Positions 18,129 to 27,793 of a DNA stretch of 59,651 nucleotides are shown piece by piece (the stretch's first letter is position 1; each line of letters starts with the position of its first letter). The notes beneath the pieces were generated by a model that did no database searches, was not told the origin of the DNA, and worked only from the letters and a program-made list of their open reading frames with translations. This stretch comes from a virus: the IMG/VR virus record IMGVR_UViG_3300042332_000610, positions 1 to 59,651 of that record. The stretch is one strand, 5' to 3'. A program made the translations under genes and the position numbers.

Positions 18129-18757
18129 TATACTTCCTCAAGAGAAATAGAAATATCCCAAAGGTCTCTATCTTTGACAATGGGACTTTCTCCACTATGG
18201 TCTGTAACATTTCCTCTTTTAATAACATTGTAGCTAAAGTCTGAAATAAAGACTTCTAGTACATCTGAATATTTATCAAGTTTTTCATATATGTCTGAAA
18301 TAAAATTTTGAGGTTTGTCATAAGAAAGGAACATATAAAAAGATCCAGGATTTGAACTATACCAGTCTAGGAGTTCTGCACCACCTGCACCACCATCTAC
18401 TGTATATTCTATTAACGAAAGGTCTGTTGCAACTCCGCTTGTGTTAAATTCTGGGTCTCCATTAAAAGATCTAGATGGCAATAAGTTATAAGAAAAAGAT
18501 ACATTCATCTTATCTGCAATATGATAAGAACGCATATGACCATTTACCATTCTTTTTCTATTTTCAAGCCTATTGGTTTTAAAACTAATTTCACTTCTAT
18601 TATGGTCAGAAAGGATTATAAAGTCCTCTCTTTCTATTCCAGAAATTTGTGGAACACCGCCTGTAATTCCATTAGAATTGTTAGAGAAAATAACTGCTTG
18701 TGGTCTTATCCACTTTTTTCTGGCATTTAAATATCCACCAGGATTATTGATAATCAT
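18128..18757 (-). CDS. Distal-tail-like protein
   Basis: A 209-residue protein directly after the tape measure gene, where siphophages encode the distal tail (Dit) ring protein. It is beta-rich and has a long insertion-like glycine stretch (DGGAGGAE, about 121-128). The start overlaps the tape measure stop (TAATG), with AAGGAG about 14 bases upstream, a loose spacing that suggests coupling to termination upstream. Assignment rests mainly on order. Confidence 0.6.
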   Translation of the reverse strand: MIINNPGGYLNARKKWIRPQAVIFSNNSNGITGGVPQISGIEREDFIILSDHNRSEISFKTNRLENRKRMVNGHMRSYHIADKMNVSFSYNLLPSRSFNGDPEFNTSGVATDLSLIEYTVDGGAGGAELLDWYSSNPGSFYMFLSYDKPQNFISDIYEKLDKYSDVLEVFISDFSYNVIKRGNVTDHSGESPIVKDRDLWDISISLEEV

Positions 18758-21700
18758 TAGTATCTATTACTCCTTAAATTTCCTCTATTTTGATTTGAAA
18801 GCTTTGCCATAACTACATTTGCAATATCATCTGGAGAAGCATTTGTTCCAGATACATTTACATTTACGTTATATGTACTATTATACATTGGTGAAGAGTT
18901 TGAAACAACGTTTGTGGTATTAACTGGAATATTAGTTACGCTTTGCCCTGGGATAGAGTATGTTGGAGAAGAAATTCCTTTTCCTACTGCAGGAAATACT
19001 TGACTATTTAGCTGGTTTAAGAATCCTCTATTTTGATCTGCTACTGATTTTCTAACAACAAATTCTCCAGGGGTTAACAGGGCAGAAACTTTGTCTGTCA
19101 TACCAGTTCCTGGAACAGTAAATCCATTATTCATTCTTAGTGCAGGAGGGGCTTCTCTAGAACCTTTATAAGCAACTCCACCATATGCCATCTTTATGCC
19201 CTTAAGTTTATTAAGAACTCCTTTCTTAGTTTGCTGAGCAGGACTAGCTACTTTAGGAGGAGTAGGAGGAGTGAGACTAGTAACTGTTGGTTTTGGTTTT
19301 GTTGTGGCTGCACCCTTGGCTGTTTTAGTTGCGGCAGAGTTTAAAGGATCTACGTTTGCTCCAGGATTTGCTGCATTATACATATTTAAAGAAGATTCGT
19401 ATTCTACAAGTGCTGCTTGATCTGCTTTAGAAAGGTTTGTTTTTTTCTTTAAAGCGTCAATAGTCTTTTGTTGCTCAATAAGGTACATTCTTGTTTCTAC
19501 TTTTTCACGCTCTTTTGCAACGTCTAGCTTTCTTTGTTCAAAGCCTAATAATTTATCTTGCACACCTTGAAGCTCAATTCCCTTACTATAAATTCTATCT
19601 TGAATTGTTTCTATTTCAGATTCAATACCCTTTCTTGTCATCAATTTTCCATTTATAGAAACTGTTAATGCATCTAAATCTGTTTGTCTTTGTTTTTCAA
19701 GTGCTGCTCTAGTATCTTCAATTTGATATTGTGCAGATTGCTGTTGCATATCTCCAGCTATACCTGCTGCTGCTGCAATGTCTCCAGAGGCAAGGGCAGA
19801 AGCTAAACTAATTCTAGACTTTTCCTGCTCATTAACTCTTGAATTTGATTCTAAAACTTTATCTAATGCTTCTACTCTTAAGTTATAAGCATCATTAACA
19901 GCCTCTTCTTTTTTAGAAAGTTGCTCTAGTCCTTTTTGTCTTAAATTAACTTGTCTTTCTTCTAATTCAATTTCTCTATTTAATTGCTTAAGTCTTTCAT
20001 TAAACCCTTCTGCTTCTTTATCAATAAGCATTTCTTGAAGTCTAAATCTTTCCATAAGCATCTTTAATAGGTTTTCTTCTTTATTGTTGCCACCAGACTT
20101 ATCTCCACTAGTAGTTCCTGGCTTAGGTCCTAAATTGCCAATGCCAACTTTTAATTTATTCAACAATGCACTTTCTAAAGTTTGCTTTTGTTCTTCACTA
20201 GTTCCTTCTTTGGCATTCAACTTTTTATTAGTTTCTGTATCCCACGCAACTGACATAATAATTGGAATTGAAACTGAGGCTGGTAATGCATTTATTGCAG
20301 ACATTATTTCGCTATTAAATATGTTCATACCAGTTGCTTTAACTAGAACTTCTTGAGTAAGTGGACCCTTTGCTGCAGCACTTTGAAGCTGTTCATAGGT
20401 TGAGTACAACTCTTCTATTGCTTTTGGATTTGGATTTTTAAAATCAATCACGGTAGTAATGTCTGGAAGAGATTCTATGACTCCTAATTTAAATACAAGT
20501 TCATCAATTTCTTCAGTAGTCAAACCTTGTGTTTGAAAATTTATAACCATTTGTGCATCTGTTGGGCTCCATTCTCCAGTCAGTAGCTTCCCCCAAGATG
20601 TACTTCCAACTTCTTCAAAATCTTTTATTATTTTATTAATTGCTTCTTCACTGTAGGCTCCAGATTCCTCAAGCATTGTTTTAACTTGTGTTTTTTGATT
20701 TTCTATTGCTTTGAGTGCTGGGCTTTCTATCCAAGCAAAACCAAGTATAGAGTCCTGCTTTTTTTGTGCTTCTATATCAGCAGTTGCAGTTAGTGCCTGA
20801 TTATTTTCAAATCCAAGAATTTGTGCATTTGCATCTAAAGTATTTCCTGTTACATTCTTAGAATCATCAAGAGCTTTTTTATAGTTTTCTAAAGTTATCG
20901 TTCCTTCTTTAAAGGCTGCGTTAAGAAATTCAACTGTATTAAGCTGTGCAGAAAGTGCAGAATTATTTACAGTAAGAACTTCTTCTAGTTTATATTGATT
21001 TTCAAATCCAGCACTTCCGCCCTTGAACACACTAAAGATTTTTTGCATTTGATTTAAATCATCGTATGCACTCTTTGCATCATCTCTTATTTGAGAAATG
21101 TCAACACTTGGAGTTATTTCTGCTTGAATTTTTAAGATGTTTTCTGCCGTAAGTTTTTCTCCATTTGGACCCATAAGTTGCGATATCTTGCCAGAAACTT
21201 CAACTGCAAGTCTTTCGTTTTCTAAGGCTGTTCCAATATCTATCGCTATTGCTCTAGCCTCTTCTGCAGTTATTGCACCTGCAATAATAGCTTGAGAAAG
21301 TTGATTTCTTAAAGCAGTAGCTGCATCTTTTCCAGAAGATTCTACAAAAGAAATGTCTTTTAGCAATGCTTTTCCTGCATCAGATTGCATAAACTGGCTA
21401 GAAACTTGCTGAGATTCTTCAGAAACTTCTTGACCTGTAGCTTTTTCTGCAGCTGCCACCATTGCCTGTTGTGCACGAGTTTGTCTTCCAAATGTTTCTG
21501 CAATAGCGTTAGTAGAATCTGCTGTTCCATACATTGCCGCTGCAAGTTTTCCTCCAGCCTTTGATGCATCGTTAATTTGTTTGTTTAATTTATACGCACC
21601 AAATCCAACTAAGGCAATTGCAGCTCCTGCTCCAGACAAAGGTCCAATAAATTTTAAAATGTTTGGACTTAGTTTAGATAATTGAGGAAATAGCTTTTTA

Positions 21701-24700
21701 AATCCTTCTCCAACTTGTCCAGTAGAATCTACTGCTTTTAAACTTACCTTTTGAAACTTCATTAAAACTGCTGTTACAGATTTTTGAGCTGCACTAAAAG
21801 CTGCTGTACTTGCAGCAATCTGTCCAAACATACCCATTTCTGGAGCCATTGCCATAGGAAGCATTGAAGCCCCTAATCCAGCTGCCATTGGAGCTATTCC
21901 TGAAAGCATTCCGCCAACACCTGTTGAACGACCTGAAATTTTGGCTCCTTGACCTTTATTTGAAAAATATTTCGCACCTTTTTGTTCTTGAACAACTCTT
22001 TCTGGTTCTTTTTTTGCAAAATATTGAACTCCAGCCATTCCACCCTTGTTTAATTTTTGAGAACCATTAATAGCAGTTAACAAATCATAATTGTTTTTAG
22101 TAGATTCTTTATTTACAACAAATTCTCCAGGAGTAAGCATTGCTGGAACGGTATCTGTATTACCCATACCTGGAACTATATTTCCTTGATTAAATCCTTG
22201 TACTCCAGATTGGGTAATTAAAGATGGTAACCTAGTTCTTAAATCACTTGCTACTCCAGTTATTTCAGAAGTTCTATTTCCAACAAGTAATTCATGCTCT
22301 TTTGCACGAAGCCTTTTTACTCTATTGTTTCTATCAGACATTACAGGGTGTTTATATGACGCTTTTTGCACATCAAGAGCAAGGACTCCAGATCCAACCA
22401 TTTCATCAATAAATAATTGTTGAATTTTTTTATCTGGAAAAGTTTTATTTAAACGTTTTTTAGCATTGTTGTACTCTCTTGTTTTATTTGCAAGAACTTG
22501 TTCAAAGGTCCAATCGCTACCAATAGTGGGATTAGGTCCAGGTCTAAAGGAACGGGCAGGACTCCATCCAGCCATTGCAAGTTCTCTTGCATATTCTGCA
22601 GTTCCAGGAGTAAGTTTTTTAATCTTAGGGGTCTTCATTATTTTTCTTAATCTGCTAATATCTTTCTTTTGAGTGTCCAACCCCATAAAGCCATATGAAA
22701 AATCTTTTAAAGTTGGATTGCTAAGATCTCCAATAAATGGTGAAAAATCTAAATCTCTTTTAGTTGTATAAGATCCTGCCCCACCCTTGAAATTTAATTT
22801 CATTCCAAATAGATCTTCATATCTTCCTTCTTTAATTGCAGAAACAATTTTCTTTTGCTGTGCATATGGTAACTCTTTATTGCTCGTTGATCCTAAAACA
22901 GTTCCTCTAGTTGCCCTAGTTTTTTGAGTAAGAGGATTCATCATTCCTAAAATAGTATCCATTTCTGGAGTTTCTCTTACATTTCTAGAATCAAAGGCAA
23001 AATTATGAAGAGCACTTTGTTGGGCAAGTCTTTCTTCTTTTCCAGGTCTTACTCTTCTTCTAAGAGATTTTCCAATAAGTGCTCCAGCATTATACCCTGG
23101 AACTTTTCCACCAGCATTATACGGCGTTGAGGCTCCAAATTTTTCCCTATAAGTCACTCCGTCTCTTTCTGTTTCTAGTACCCAGTATGGTTTTCTATTT
23201 GGATTAGATGGAACTATTTGTTTAACTTGAAATGGAAGATTTCTTTCTTTAAAAAAAACATTTGCGTCAGTTGCAAATTTTTGAGCATCGCCTGGAAGAG
23301 AACTTAATTCAGGACCACCACTTTCTTTAATAAAATTTGAAATATCTTTTTTTGCTGGTATGCGAAGACCTACAATTCTTGTAGAATCTTCAACATTTGG
23401 ATATGCATCTCTAGCCACCGTTTCTAAAATATCATCTGTTAAATCCACATTGCCGATTGGCTTACCTGATGCGTCAAGTCTACTTTTATATCTTAAAAGT
23501 CCCATAGCCATTTTTCTTCCAAATTCTTTTTCAGTTACTTCTGGGTAGGCTTGTCTAAATGCAGTAGTTTGATCAAAACTAATTAGTCCTCTAGAATCTC
23601 TCATTGCTATAGCTGCATCGTCAAGTGTCATCTTACCTTGTCCTCTGTTAGCTGCTTGATTTATTGTCTTAAGAATTTTAGACCAGTTGTTACTAAGACC
23701 TTCTATTGGAATTCCGTGTGATAAAAGGTCTCTTGCAAAAAGCCATCTATTTGAAGTTTTTGTACCAAATAATTCTTGAAATCTAGCAATTGTTTGTATG
23801 TTTTCATTTCCACCTAAGTGTGATTTTTGTAAATCAGGACTTGATGACACAGGTGCTCTAGATACTACTTGAGAATCTCTTCCAAGAAGTTCTCCAAAGC
23901 CATGTGGTTCATCCATTAAAGAGTCAAGGTCTCTTGGTGTGAGGTTTCTATTTCCCCCGATCCTACTGGCAGATTTTGCAGCCTGTCTAGCATGCCAAGC
24001 TTTTACAGCGTTTCCTATATTAAGATATTGAATTCCTTTTGCTTTTCCACCAACATTTAATCCTTGAGGATTTTTACTATCATTGATATTGTGAAGTAAT
24101 CCAAGATTGTTTTTAGTAGCTTCTTTATTTACTACAAATTCCCCTGGTGTAAGCATTGCTGGAACCGTGTCAGTGTTTCCAGATCCTGGAACAGTTGTTC
24201 CATTTGACATAAAGATTGGTCCACCAGAATTTCTTTTTTGAACACCTCTTATTACAACCTGGCTAGTTTTTGCAGATACTCCAGCAGCTCCAGCAGCACC
24301 AAAAACTTCAGGGAAATCTCTAGTTGCACCAGCTTGAGTGGCAATCATTGCAGCATATGCCTTTGTTAGATTTCCAATTGAAGCAGCGGCAGTATTTCCA
24401 ACCATTGCTTGCTTAACAAGAGTTTCATTTAATATTTGAGTTGGACCTATGAGTTGTTGAGCAGCCATTGCTGCATCCATTTCTGCAAGACTTAAATATT
24501 TTGCACTTTGTGTAACTGCTTTAATTGCACCTAATGGACCACCTTTTATTAATCCCATTCCAAATAAAGATATGCCCTGTCCCATTTTTGCAAGGGTTCC
24601 AACAAGGTTTAAGAATAAACCAGTTAACATTGTTACTGCTGGAACAACAATGCCAACTATAACTGCACCAATAGCAGCAAATTTCTTTTGACCATCTGAT

Positions 24701-26277
24701 AATCCATTAAAAGCTTCTGCAATTTTTGTAGCAAGATTAACAAGTGGAATTGCTAATTTAACAAAAATTTCTCCAATAGGGGCAATTGCTAATTTAAATC
24801 TTTCTATTGCCCCCGTTAATTGCACACCAAAAGATTCTTCAATAGTTTTTAATTCTTTGTCTGCTGTTGCAGCAAGTTGTTCTGTACTATATCCTAATGT
24901 TGCAATAACTTGTTGAGCTTGAGATCCTTCTCTAGAAATATTTTCAAACAATGCTCCAAGTTTTGCATATTGAAATTTTCCAAATACTTGTTCAAGAGCT
25001 TGTTGTCTTGAAAACTGATCTAGAGAAGCAAGAGCCTGTGCAAAAGATTGAACAGTACCCATAAGGTCTCCCTTGTTTGCCTCAATAATAGATTGAAGAT
25101 TTATTCCCATTCCAGAAAGCATCGCTGTAGCTTGCTTTGTTGGATTGATCAAAGATGCAAGACCAGACTTTAATGCGTTAGCACCTTCTGCTGCATCAAC
25201 TCCACCTTCTTGCATTGCTGCAAGGAATACTGTAAGATCTTTTACGTCTCCACCAAGACCTTGAATAACTGGTGCAACACGAGGAATTGCTGCAGAGATA
25301 TCTTGCAAGGAAACAACCGTTTGGTTTTCAACCATATTTAAAAAGTTAATAGTGTCTGCAAGGTCTTGTCCTGATAATCTAAATGCAGACTGTAAAGATA
25401 TTGTAGTTTCTAGTGCTGCATTTTGATCCATTTGACCAAGTGTTGCAAGTCTTGTTGCTTGAGTAACTGAGTCAGTAAGTTCTGTACCCTGTCTACCAGC
25501 AGCAGCAGCTTGAGAGGCAAGACCAATAGTATCTTTTACTGCAATTCCATACTTTGTATATTCAGCAGCAAGACCTTTTACTGCCTCAAGGTTTTGATTT
25601 AATTCTGCTGGAGTAGTAAATAAGTCTCCATATACCTTTTTAAATCCAACAACTTGTTTTTCAAGATCCATAAAGGTCTTACCAGCAACTGCTCCGAATA
25701 TTGTAAGAGGTACTGTAAAACCAACCATAAGCTGACGACCAGCCCATTGAACATTTTTACCAAAGTTGATTAACTGTGTAGTTCCTTGCTTAAACATTGA
25801 AGACATAATTTGTGCTTTTTGTCCAGCAATAGCAGCCTCAGTAGAAAATGCAGCAAGAGGTCTAACTGCTAAAGCATCTTGAAATCCATTTGCAGCAGCA
25901 GATGTTGCTATAAATTGTGTTTGAAGCCTTCTTGCACGTTCTGAAGCAAGTGCCATAGTTTCTGCTGCAATAGCACTATTTTTATTATATTTTGCACTAA
26001 AAAATTGACCCAGGGAGGTTTTTCCCTTGGTCAAAGTTTTATCTAGAGTTGCAGCAGCAGTTTGAAGTCTTATGGTTTCTGCTGTAAAACTTCCAGTTTG
26101 ATTTATTGCTTGTTGAAGTGCTTTTGAAAACTTTGCAGTAAATGCTGCTTGGTCTACATTGCCTTTGTTTAGAGCTAATTGAAAAGCATTTATTTGTGCT
26201 AGAAGAGCCTTAAGCTCAGAGGAAGCAGACCCTGTATTGATCTCAACTTCAATAATACCTTTTGCAATTTCAGCCAT
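18757..26277 (-). CDS. Tail tape measure protein (2506 aa)
   Basis: Sets tail length and is ejected with DNA. Residues 1-640 carry the phage tape-measure core, including helical, alanine-rich segments and hydrophobic stretches near 185-200 and 530-560. Three copies of a VPGxGxTDxVxAxLTPGEFVV motif lie near residues 692-730, 1365-1400 and 2385-2420. Between them are a 650-residue and a 1000-residue segment; the second begins with hydrophobic, alanine-rich helices and ends in a long charged coiled coil (about 2080-2320). At about 0.15 nm per residue the tail would be near 375 nm, unless the inserted segments do not count. GGTGG precedes the ATG. Confidence 0.92.
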   Translation of the reverse strand: MAEIAKGIIEVEINTGSASSELKALLAQINAFQLALNKGNVDQAAFTAKFSKALQQAINQTGSFTAETIRLQTAAATLDKTLTKGKTSLGQFFSAKYNKNSAIAAETMALASERARRLQTQFIATSAAANGFQDALAVRPLAAFSTEAAIAGQKAQIMSSMFKQGTTQLINFGKNVQWAGRQLMVGFTVPLTIFGAVAGKTFMDLEKQVVGFKKVYGDLFTTPAELNQNLEAVKGLAAEYTKYGIAVKDTIGLASQAAAAGRQGTELTDSVTQATRLATLGQMDQNAALETTISLQSAFRLSGQDLADTINFLNMVENQTVVSLQDISAAIPRVAPVIQGLGGDVKDLTVFLAAMQEGGVDAAEGANALKSGLASLINPTKQATAMLSGMGINLQSIIEANKGDLMGTVQSFAQALASLDQFSRQQALEQVFGKFQYAKLGALFENISREGSQAQQVIATLGYSTEQLAATADKELKTIEESFGVQLTGAIERFKLAIAPIGEIFVKLAIPLVNLATKIAEAFNGLSDGQKKFAAIGAVIVGIVVPAVTMLTGLFLNLVGTLAKMGQGISLFGMGLIKGGPLGAIKAVTQSAKYLSLAEMDAAMAAQQLIGPTQILNETLVKQAMVGNTAAASIGNLTKAYAAMIATQAGATRDFPEVFGAAGAAGVSAKTSQVVIRGVQKRNSGGPIFMSNGTTVPGSGNTDTVPAMLTPGEFVVNKEATKNNLGLLHNINDSKNPQGLNVGGKAKGIQYLNIGNAVKAWHARQAAKSASRIGGNRNLTPRDLDSLMDEPHGFGELLGRDSQVVSRAPVSSSPDLQKSHLGGNENIQTIARFQELFGTKTSNRWLFARDLLSHGIPIEGLSNNWSKILKTINQAANRGQGKMTLDDAAIAMRDSRGLISFDQTTAFRQAYPEVTEKEFGRKMAMGLLRYKSRLDASGKPIGNVDLTDDILETVARDAYPNVEDSTRIVGLRIPAKKDISNFIKESGGPELSSLPGDAQKFATDANVFFKERNLPFQVKQIVPSNPNRKPYWVLETERDGVTYREKFGASTPYNAGGKVPGYNAGALIGKSLRRRVRPGKEERLAQQSALHNFAFDSRNVRETPEMDTILGMMNPLTQKTRATRGTVLGSTSNKELPYAQQKKIVSAIKEGRYEDLFGMKLNFKGGAGSYTTKRDLDFSPFIGDLSNPTLKDFSYGFMGLDTQKKDISRLRKIMKTPKIKKLTPGTAEYARELAMAGWSPARSFRPGPNPTIGSDWTFEQVLANKTREYNNAKKRLNKTFPDKKIQQLFIDEMVGSGVLALDVQKASYKHPVMSDRNNRVKRLRAKEHELLVGNRTSEITGVASDLRTRLPSLITQSGVQGFNQGNIVPGMGNTDTVPAMLTPGEFVVNKESTKNNYDLLTAINGSQKLNKGGMAGVQYFAKKEPERVVQEQKGAKYFSNKGQGAKISGRSTGVGGMLSGIAPMAAGLGASMLPMAMAPEMGMFGQIAASTAAFSAAQKSVTAVLMKFQKVSLKAVDSTGQVGEGFKKLFPQLSKLSPNILKFIGPLSGAGAAIALVGFGAYKLNKQINDASKAGGKLAAAMYGTADSTNAIAETFGRQTRAQQAMVAAAEKATGQEVSEESQQVSSQFMQSDAGKALLKDISFVESSGKDAATALRNQLSQAIIAGAITAEEARAIAIDIGTALENERLAVEVSGKISQLMGPNGEKLTAENILKIQAEITPSVDISQIRDDAKSAYDDLNQMQKIFSVFKGGSAGFENQYKLEEVLTVNNSALSAQLNTVEFLNAAFKEGTITLENYKKALDDSKNVTGNTLDANAQILGFENNQALTATADIEAQKKQDSILGFAWIESPALKAIENQKTQVKTMLEESGAYSEEAINKIIKDFEEVGSTSWGKLLTGEWSPTDAQMVINFQTQGLTTEEIDELVFKLGVIESLPDITTVIDFKNPNPKAIEELYSTYEQLQSAAAKGPLTQEVLVKATGMNIFNSEIMSAINALPASVSIPIIMSVAWDTETNKKLNAKEGTSEEQKQTLESALLNKLKVGIGNLGPKPGTTSGDKSGGNNKEENLLKMLMERFRLQEMLIDKEAEGFNERLKQLNREIELEERQVNLRQKGLEQLSKKEEAVNDAYNLRVEALDKVLESNSRVNEQEKSRISLASALASGDIAAAAGIAGDMQQQSAQYQIEDTRAALEKQRQTDLDALTVSINGKLMTRKGIESEIETIQDRIYSKGIELQGVQDKLLGFEQRKLDVAKEREKVETRMYLIEQQKTIDALKKKTNLSKADQAALVEYESSLNMYNAANPGANVDPLNSAATKTAKGAATTKPKPTVTSLTPPTPPKVASPAQQTKKGVLNKLKGIKMAYGGVAYKGSREAPPALRMNNGFTVPGTGMTDKVSALLTPGEFVVRKSVADQNRGFLNQLNSQVFPAVGKGISSPTYSIPGQSVTNIPVNTTNVVSNSSPMYNSTYNVNVNVSGTNASPDDIANVVMAKLSNQNRGNLRSNRY
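19005..19126 (-). repeat. PGEFVV-type repeat 3 in tape measure
   Basis: Encodes TVPGTGMTDKVSALLTPGEF and the following helix. It is the most diverged of the three copies (KVSALL instead of TVPAML). Confidence 0.8.
22068..22187 (-). repeat. PGEFVV-type repeat 2 in tape measure
   Basis: Encodes IVPGMGNTDTVPAMLTPGEF and the following VVNKESTKNN helix, nearly identical in protein to repeat 1. Confidence 0.85.
24084..24200 (-). repeat. PGEFVV-type repeat 1 in tape measure
   Basis: Encodes TVPGSGNTDTVPAMLTPGEF and the following VVNKEATKNN helix, at the end of the canonical tape-measure core. Confidence 0.85.
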
Positions 26278-26941
26278 TATGTAACCACCTCATATTCCAA
26301 GCCTTCTCCAATACCGAAACCAGCTTTTCTGGCTGCAGCACCTTGTAATGCAAGAATATCATTAGGATTTGATGTAGCACCGTTGCTATAAACTCTAGCC
26401 TTCATCTCTTCCCATTTATTTTCAGACGAACCAGAATCAAGATTCACTCCCTGAAGTGCTGCCATAAATTTCTTACTTTCGTAATCTTCTTTATTTTTAG
26501 CTTCTAGTATTGCTACTAGTTCAGGCATTGATATGCTTTCTTCCATTTCAGAATAATTCTTCCAGAATCCCAGAAGAAATACTCTTGATTCTATCTCAGC
26601 AAGATCTAGTTCGTCCCAACTAGAGCCGCTGTTAGTGCGTTTGGGTCATTTAACTGAATCCCTGCAGCCACTTCAATTACCTTGTACACAGTTGGAAGAT
26701 CCATTATATCTTCTAACAGCTCCTTAGTTGCTAATTCTGCATTGTATTGCTTCATTGCAATAACAGCACAGTTTAACAATAGATCCATTGATTTGATATT
26801 ATCTTCTGCAATTTTTGGATCACTAATCTTTTGAAACTCTTTCATAAAATCTCTCAATAAAGAAATCTTAAGTGGTTTCATAGAAATAGTAGAACCATCT
26901 AATAGTTCTACTTCTACAACTTCGTAAATACTTGTTGCCAT
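26277..26941 (-). CDS. Tail assembly chaperone, long form made by -1 frameshift
   Basis: Fusion product of 221 residues: 101 residues of the short chaperone, then a -1 shift at 26639-26645 into a frame that is open from codon CGC (26639) to the stop at 26277, adding 120 residues. The junction region reads SGSSWDELDLAE and FLLGFWKNY, conserved-looking and helical, which would be lost if the ATG at 26546 were the true start. Siphophages commonly make the G/GT chaperone pair this way to coat the tape measure protein before tail tube assembly. The gene lies between major tail protein and tape measure, the canonical place. Confidence 0.85.
26606..26941 (-). CDS. Tail assembly chaperone, short form
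   Basis: The unshifted 111-residue product (gpG-like). It is an alpha-helical protein with a beta start (VVEVELLDGSTISM). AGGAGG stands 5-6 bases before the ATG and TGATATAAT lies further upstream, so it begins its own transcript after the hairpin that follows the major tail protein. It terminates at TAG only ten codons after the slippery site. Confidence 0.88.
   Translation of the reverse strand: MATSIYEVVEVELLDGSTISMKPLKISLLRDFMKEFQKISDPKIAEDNIKSMDLLLNCAVIAMKQYNAELATKELLEDIMDLPTVYKVIEVAAGIQLNDPNALTAALVGTN
26639..26645 (-). other. Slippery heptamer CCCAAAC for -1 frameshift
   Basis: In the short-form frame the sequence is C CCA AAC (codons 100-101), which fits X XXY YYZ exactly. Both tRNAs can re-pair after slipping (CCC, AAA). 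The -1 frame stays open through to 26277. I did not identify a downstream pseudoknot with certainty. Confidence 0.85.
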
Positions 26942-26966
26942 TTATTCCTCCTATAGAATATATTCA

Positions 26967-26975
26967 ATTATATCA
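26967..26975 (-). promoter_or_regulatory. Extended -10 (TGATATAAT) for chaperone/tape measure genes
   Basis: TGATATAAT about 26 bases before the chaperone ATG, downstream of the terminator-like hairpin at 27000-27023. The short leader would contain AGGAGG. No good -35 is seen. Confidence 0.45.
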
Positions 26976-26999
26976 TAGAAGGCTTATTAAATAAACAAT

Positions 27000-27023
27000 G
27001 CCCACCCTTTTTAGGGGGTGGGC
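27000..27023 (-). terminator. Terminator-like hairpin after major tail protein
   Basis: GCCCACCC and GGGTGGGC form an 8-bp GC-rich stem with an 8-base loop, followed on the minus strand by the T-rich ATTGTTTATTT. Placement after the major tail protein would raise that transcript relative to the downstream chaperone and tape measure genes. Confidence 0.65.
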
Positions 27024-27043
27024 AAAGTCTCTATATTTAGTTT

Positions 27044-27715
27044 TTACGGACCAACGACACGATCAACGATCTTGCCATAGGAACCATTGGATGCTGGAAG
27101 TAAACGGAATGTAACTTCATACATAGAAGGTTCGTCACGCTTTGCAGAAACAGTTACGTTCTCAATTGAGAGAACACGATGTCCCACATAAACACGCTCT
27201 ACCTTATCTTCACCAGTTGCTGTAGGATCTCCAGAACCTGGACCAACAGCAATAATTGCACGTTCTACAGGAACATCACCTAGCTCTCCAGCTGTTAGCT
27301 CAAGAGTTTTAGTAGCACTTCCTGATAGGTTGGTGTCTGCAGTTGCAATTGCAACAACAAGGTTTTCAAGTGTGGCTTCAGCGAATGCTGTAACCATGCT
27401 AACCTGCATACCTTGCTTGTAAAGCTTTGCAACGTCAAGAAGCTGATCTACCTGTACTTCACCGAAGTCTGGTTGGAACTGTACTTCTAAACCGTTCATT
27501 GTGTATCCTACATTTCTCCAGTTTGCTGATGCTGATTCAACAGTATCTGCATAAAGATCACCAGACACAAACGCAGGGACACCTGAAACAGATGCACCAT
27601 TGAATGAGTATACTGCAGGAGTTGTACCTGAAACATGCTCTAGTGGACCCTGCTTCGAAACGAAGAGTTGGGCTGCACCAACGATAATTTGATTGGAATT
27701 TCCACGAGTTGCCAT
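27044..27715 (-). CDS. Major tail (tube) protein
   Basis: A 223-residue beta-rich protein between the tail terminator candidate and the tail chaperones, bounded downstream by a terminator hairpin, as expected for a high-copy tube protein. GNSNQIIVGAAQLFVS at the N-terminus, a strand-rich LEVQFQPDFGEVQVDQ segment (about 75-90) and a C-terminal MYEVTFRLLP strand fit the actinophage tube family. AGAGGTGA lies before the ATG. Codon usage looks cleaner and slightly more GC-rich than its neighbours, consistent with high expression. Confidence 0.85.
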   Translation of the reverse strand: MATRGNSNQIIVGAAQLFVSKQGPLEHVSGTTPAVYSFNGASVSGVPAFVSGDLYADTVESASANWRNVGYTMNGLEVQFQPDFGEVQVDQLLDVAKLYKQGMQVSMVTAFAEATLENLVVAIATADTNLSGSATKTLELTAGELGDVPVERAIIAVGPGSGDPTATGEDKVERVYVGHRVLSIENVTVSAKRDEPSMYEVTFRLLPASNGSYGKIVDRVVGP

Positions 27716-27774
27716 ATTTTTTTCACCTCTTTTTAGTCTTAAAATTTATGGGGAGATTGGCGTTTCCTAAGTTA

Positions 27775-27780
27775 AGTATA
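27775..27780 (-). promoter_or_regulatory. Possible -10 (TATACT) for major tail protein
   Basis: TATACT preceded by TG, about 60 bases before the start codon, in the only gap upstream of the gene. No convincing -35. Confidence 0.3.
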
Positions 27781-27793
27781 CATCTAGTTTTTA

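Noticed and set aside
26277-26546. Separate 89-residue gene with its own ATG
   Set aside because: The same frame is open upstream to the CCCAAAC heptamer with plausible coding sequence, so it is better read as the frameshifted part of the chaperone.
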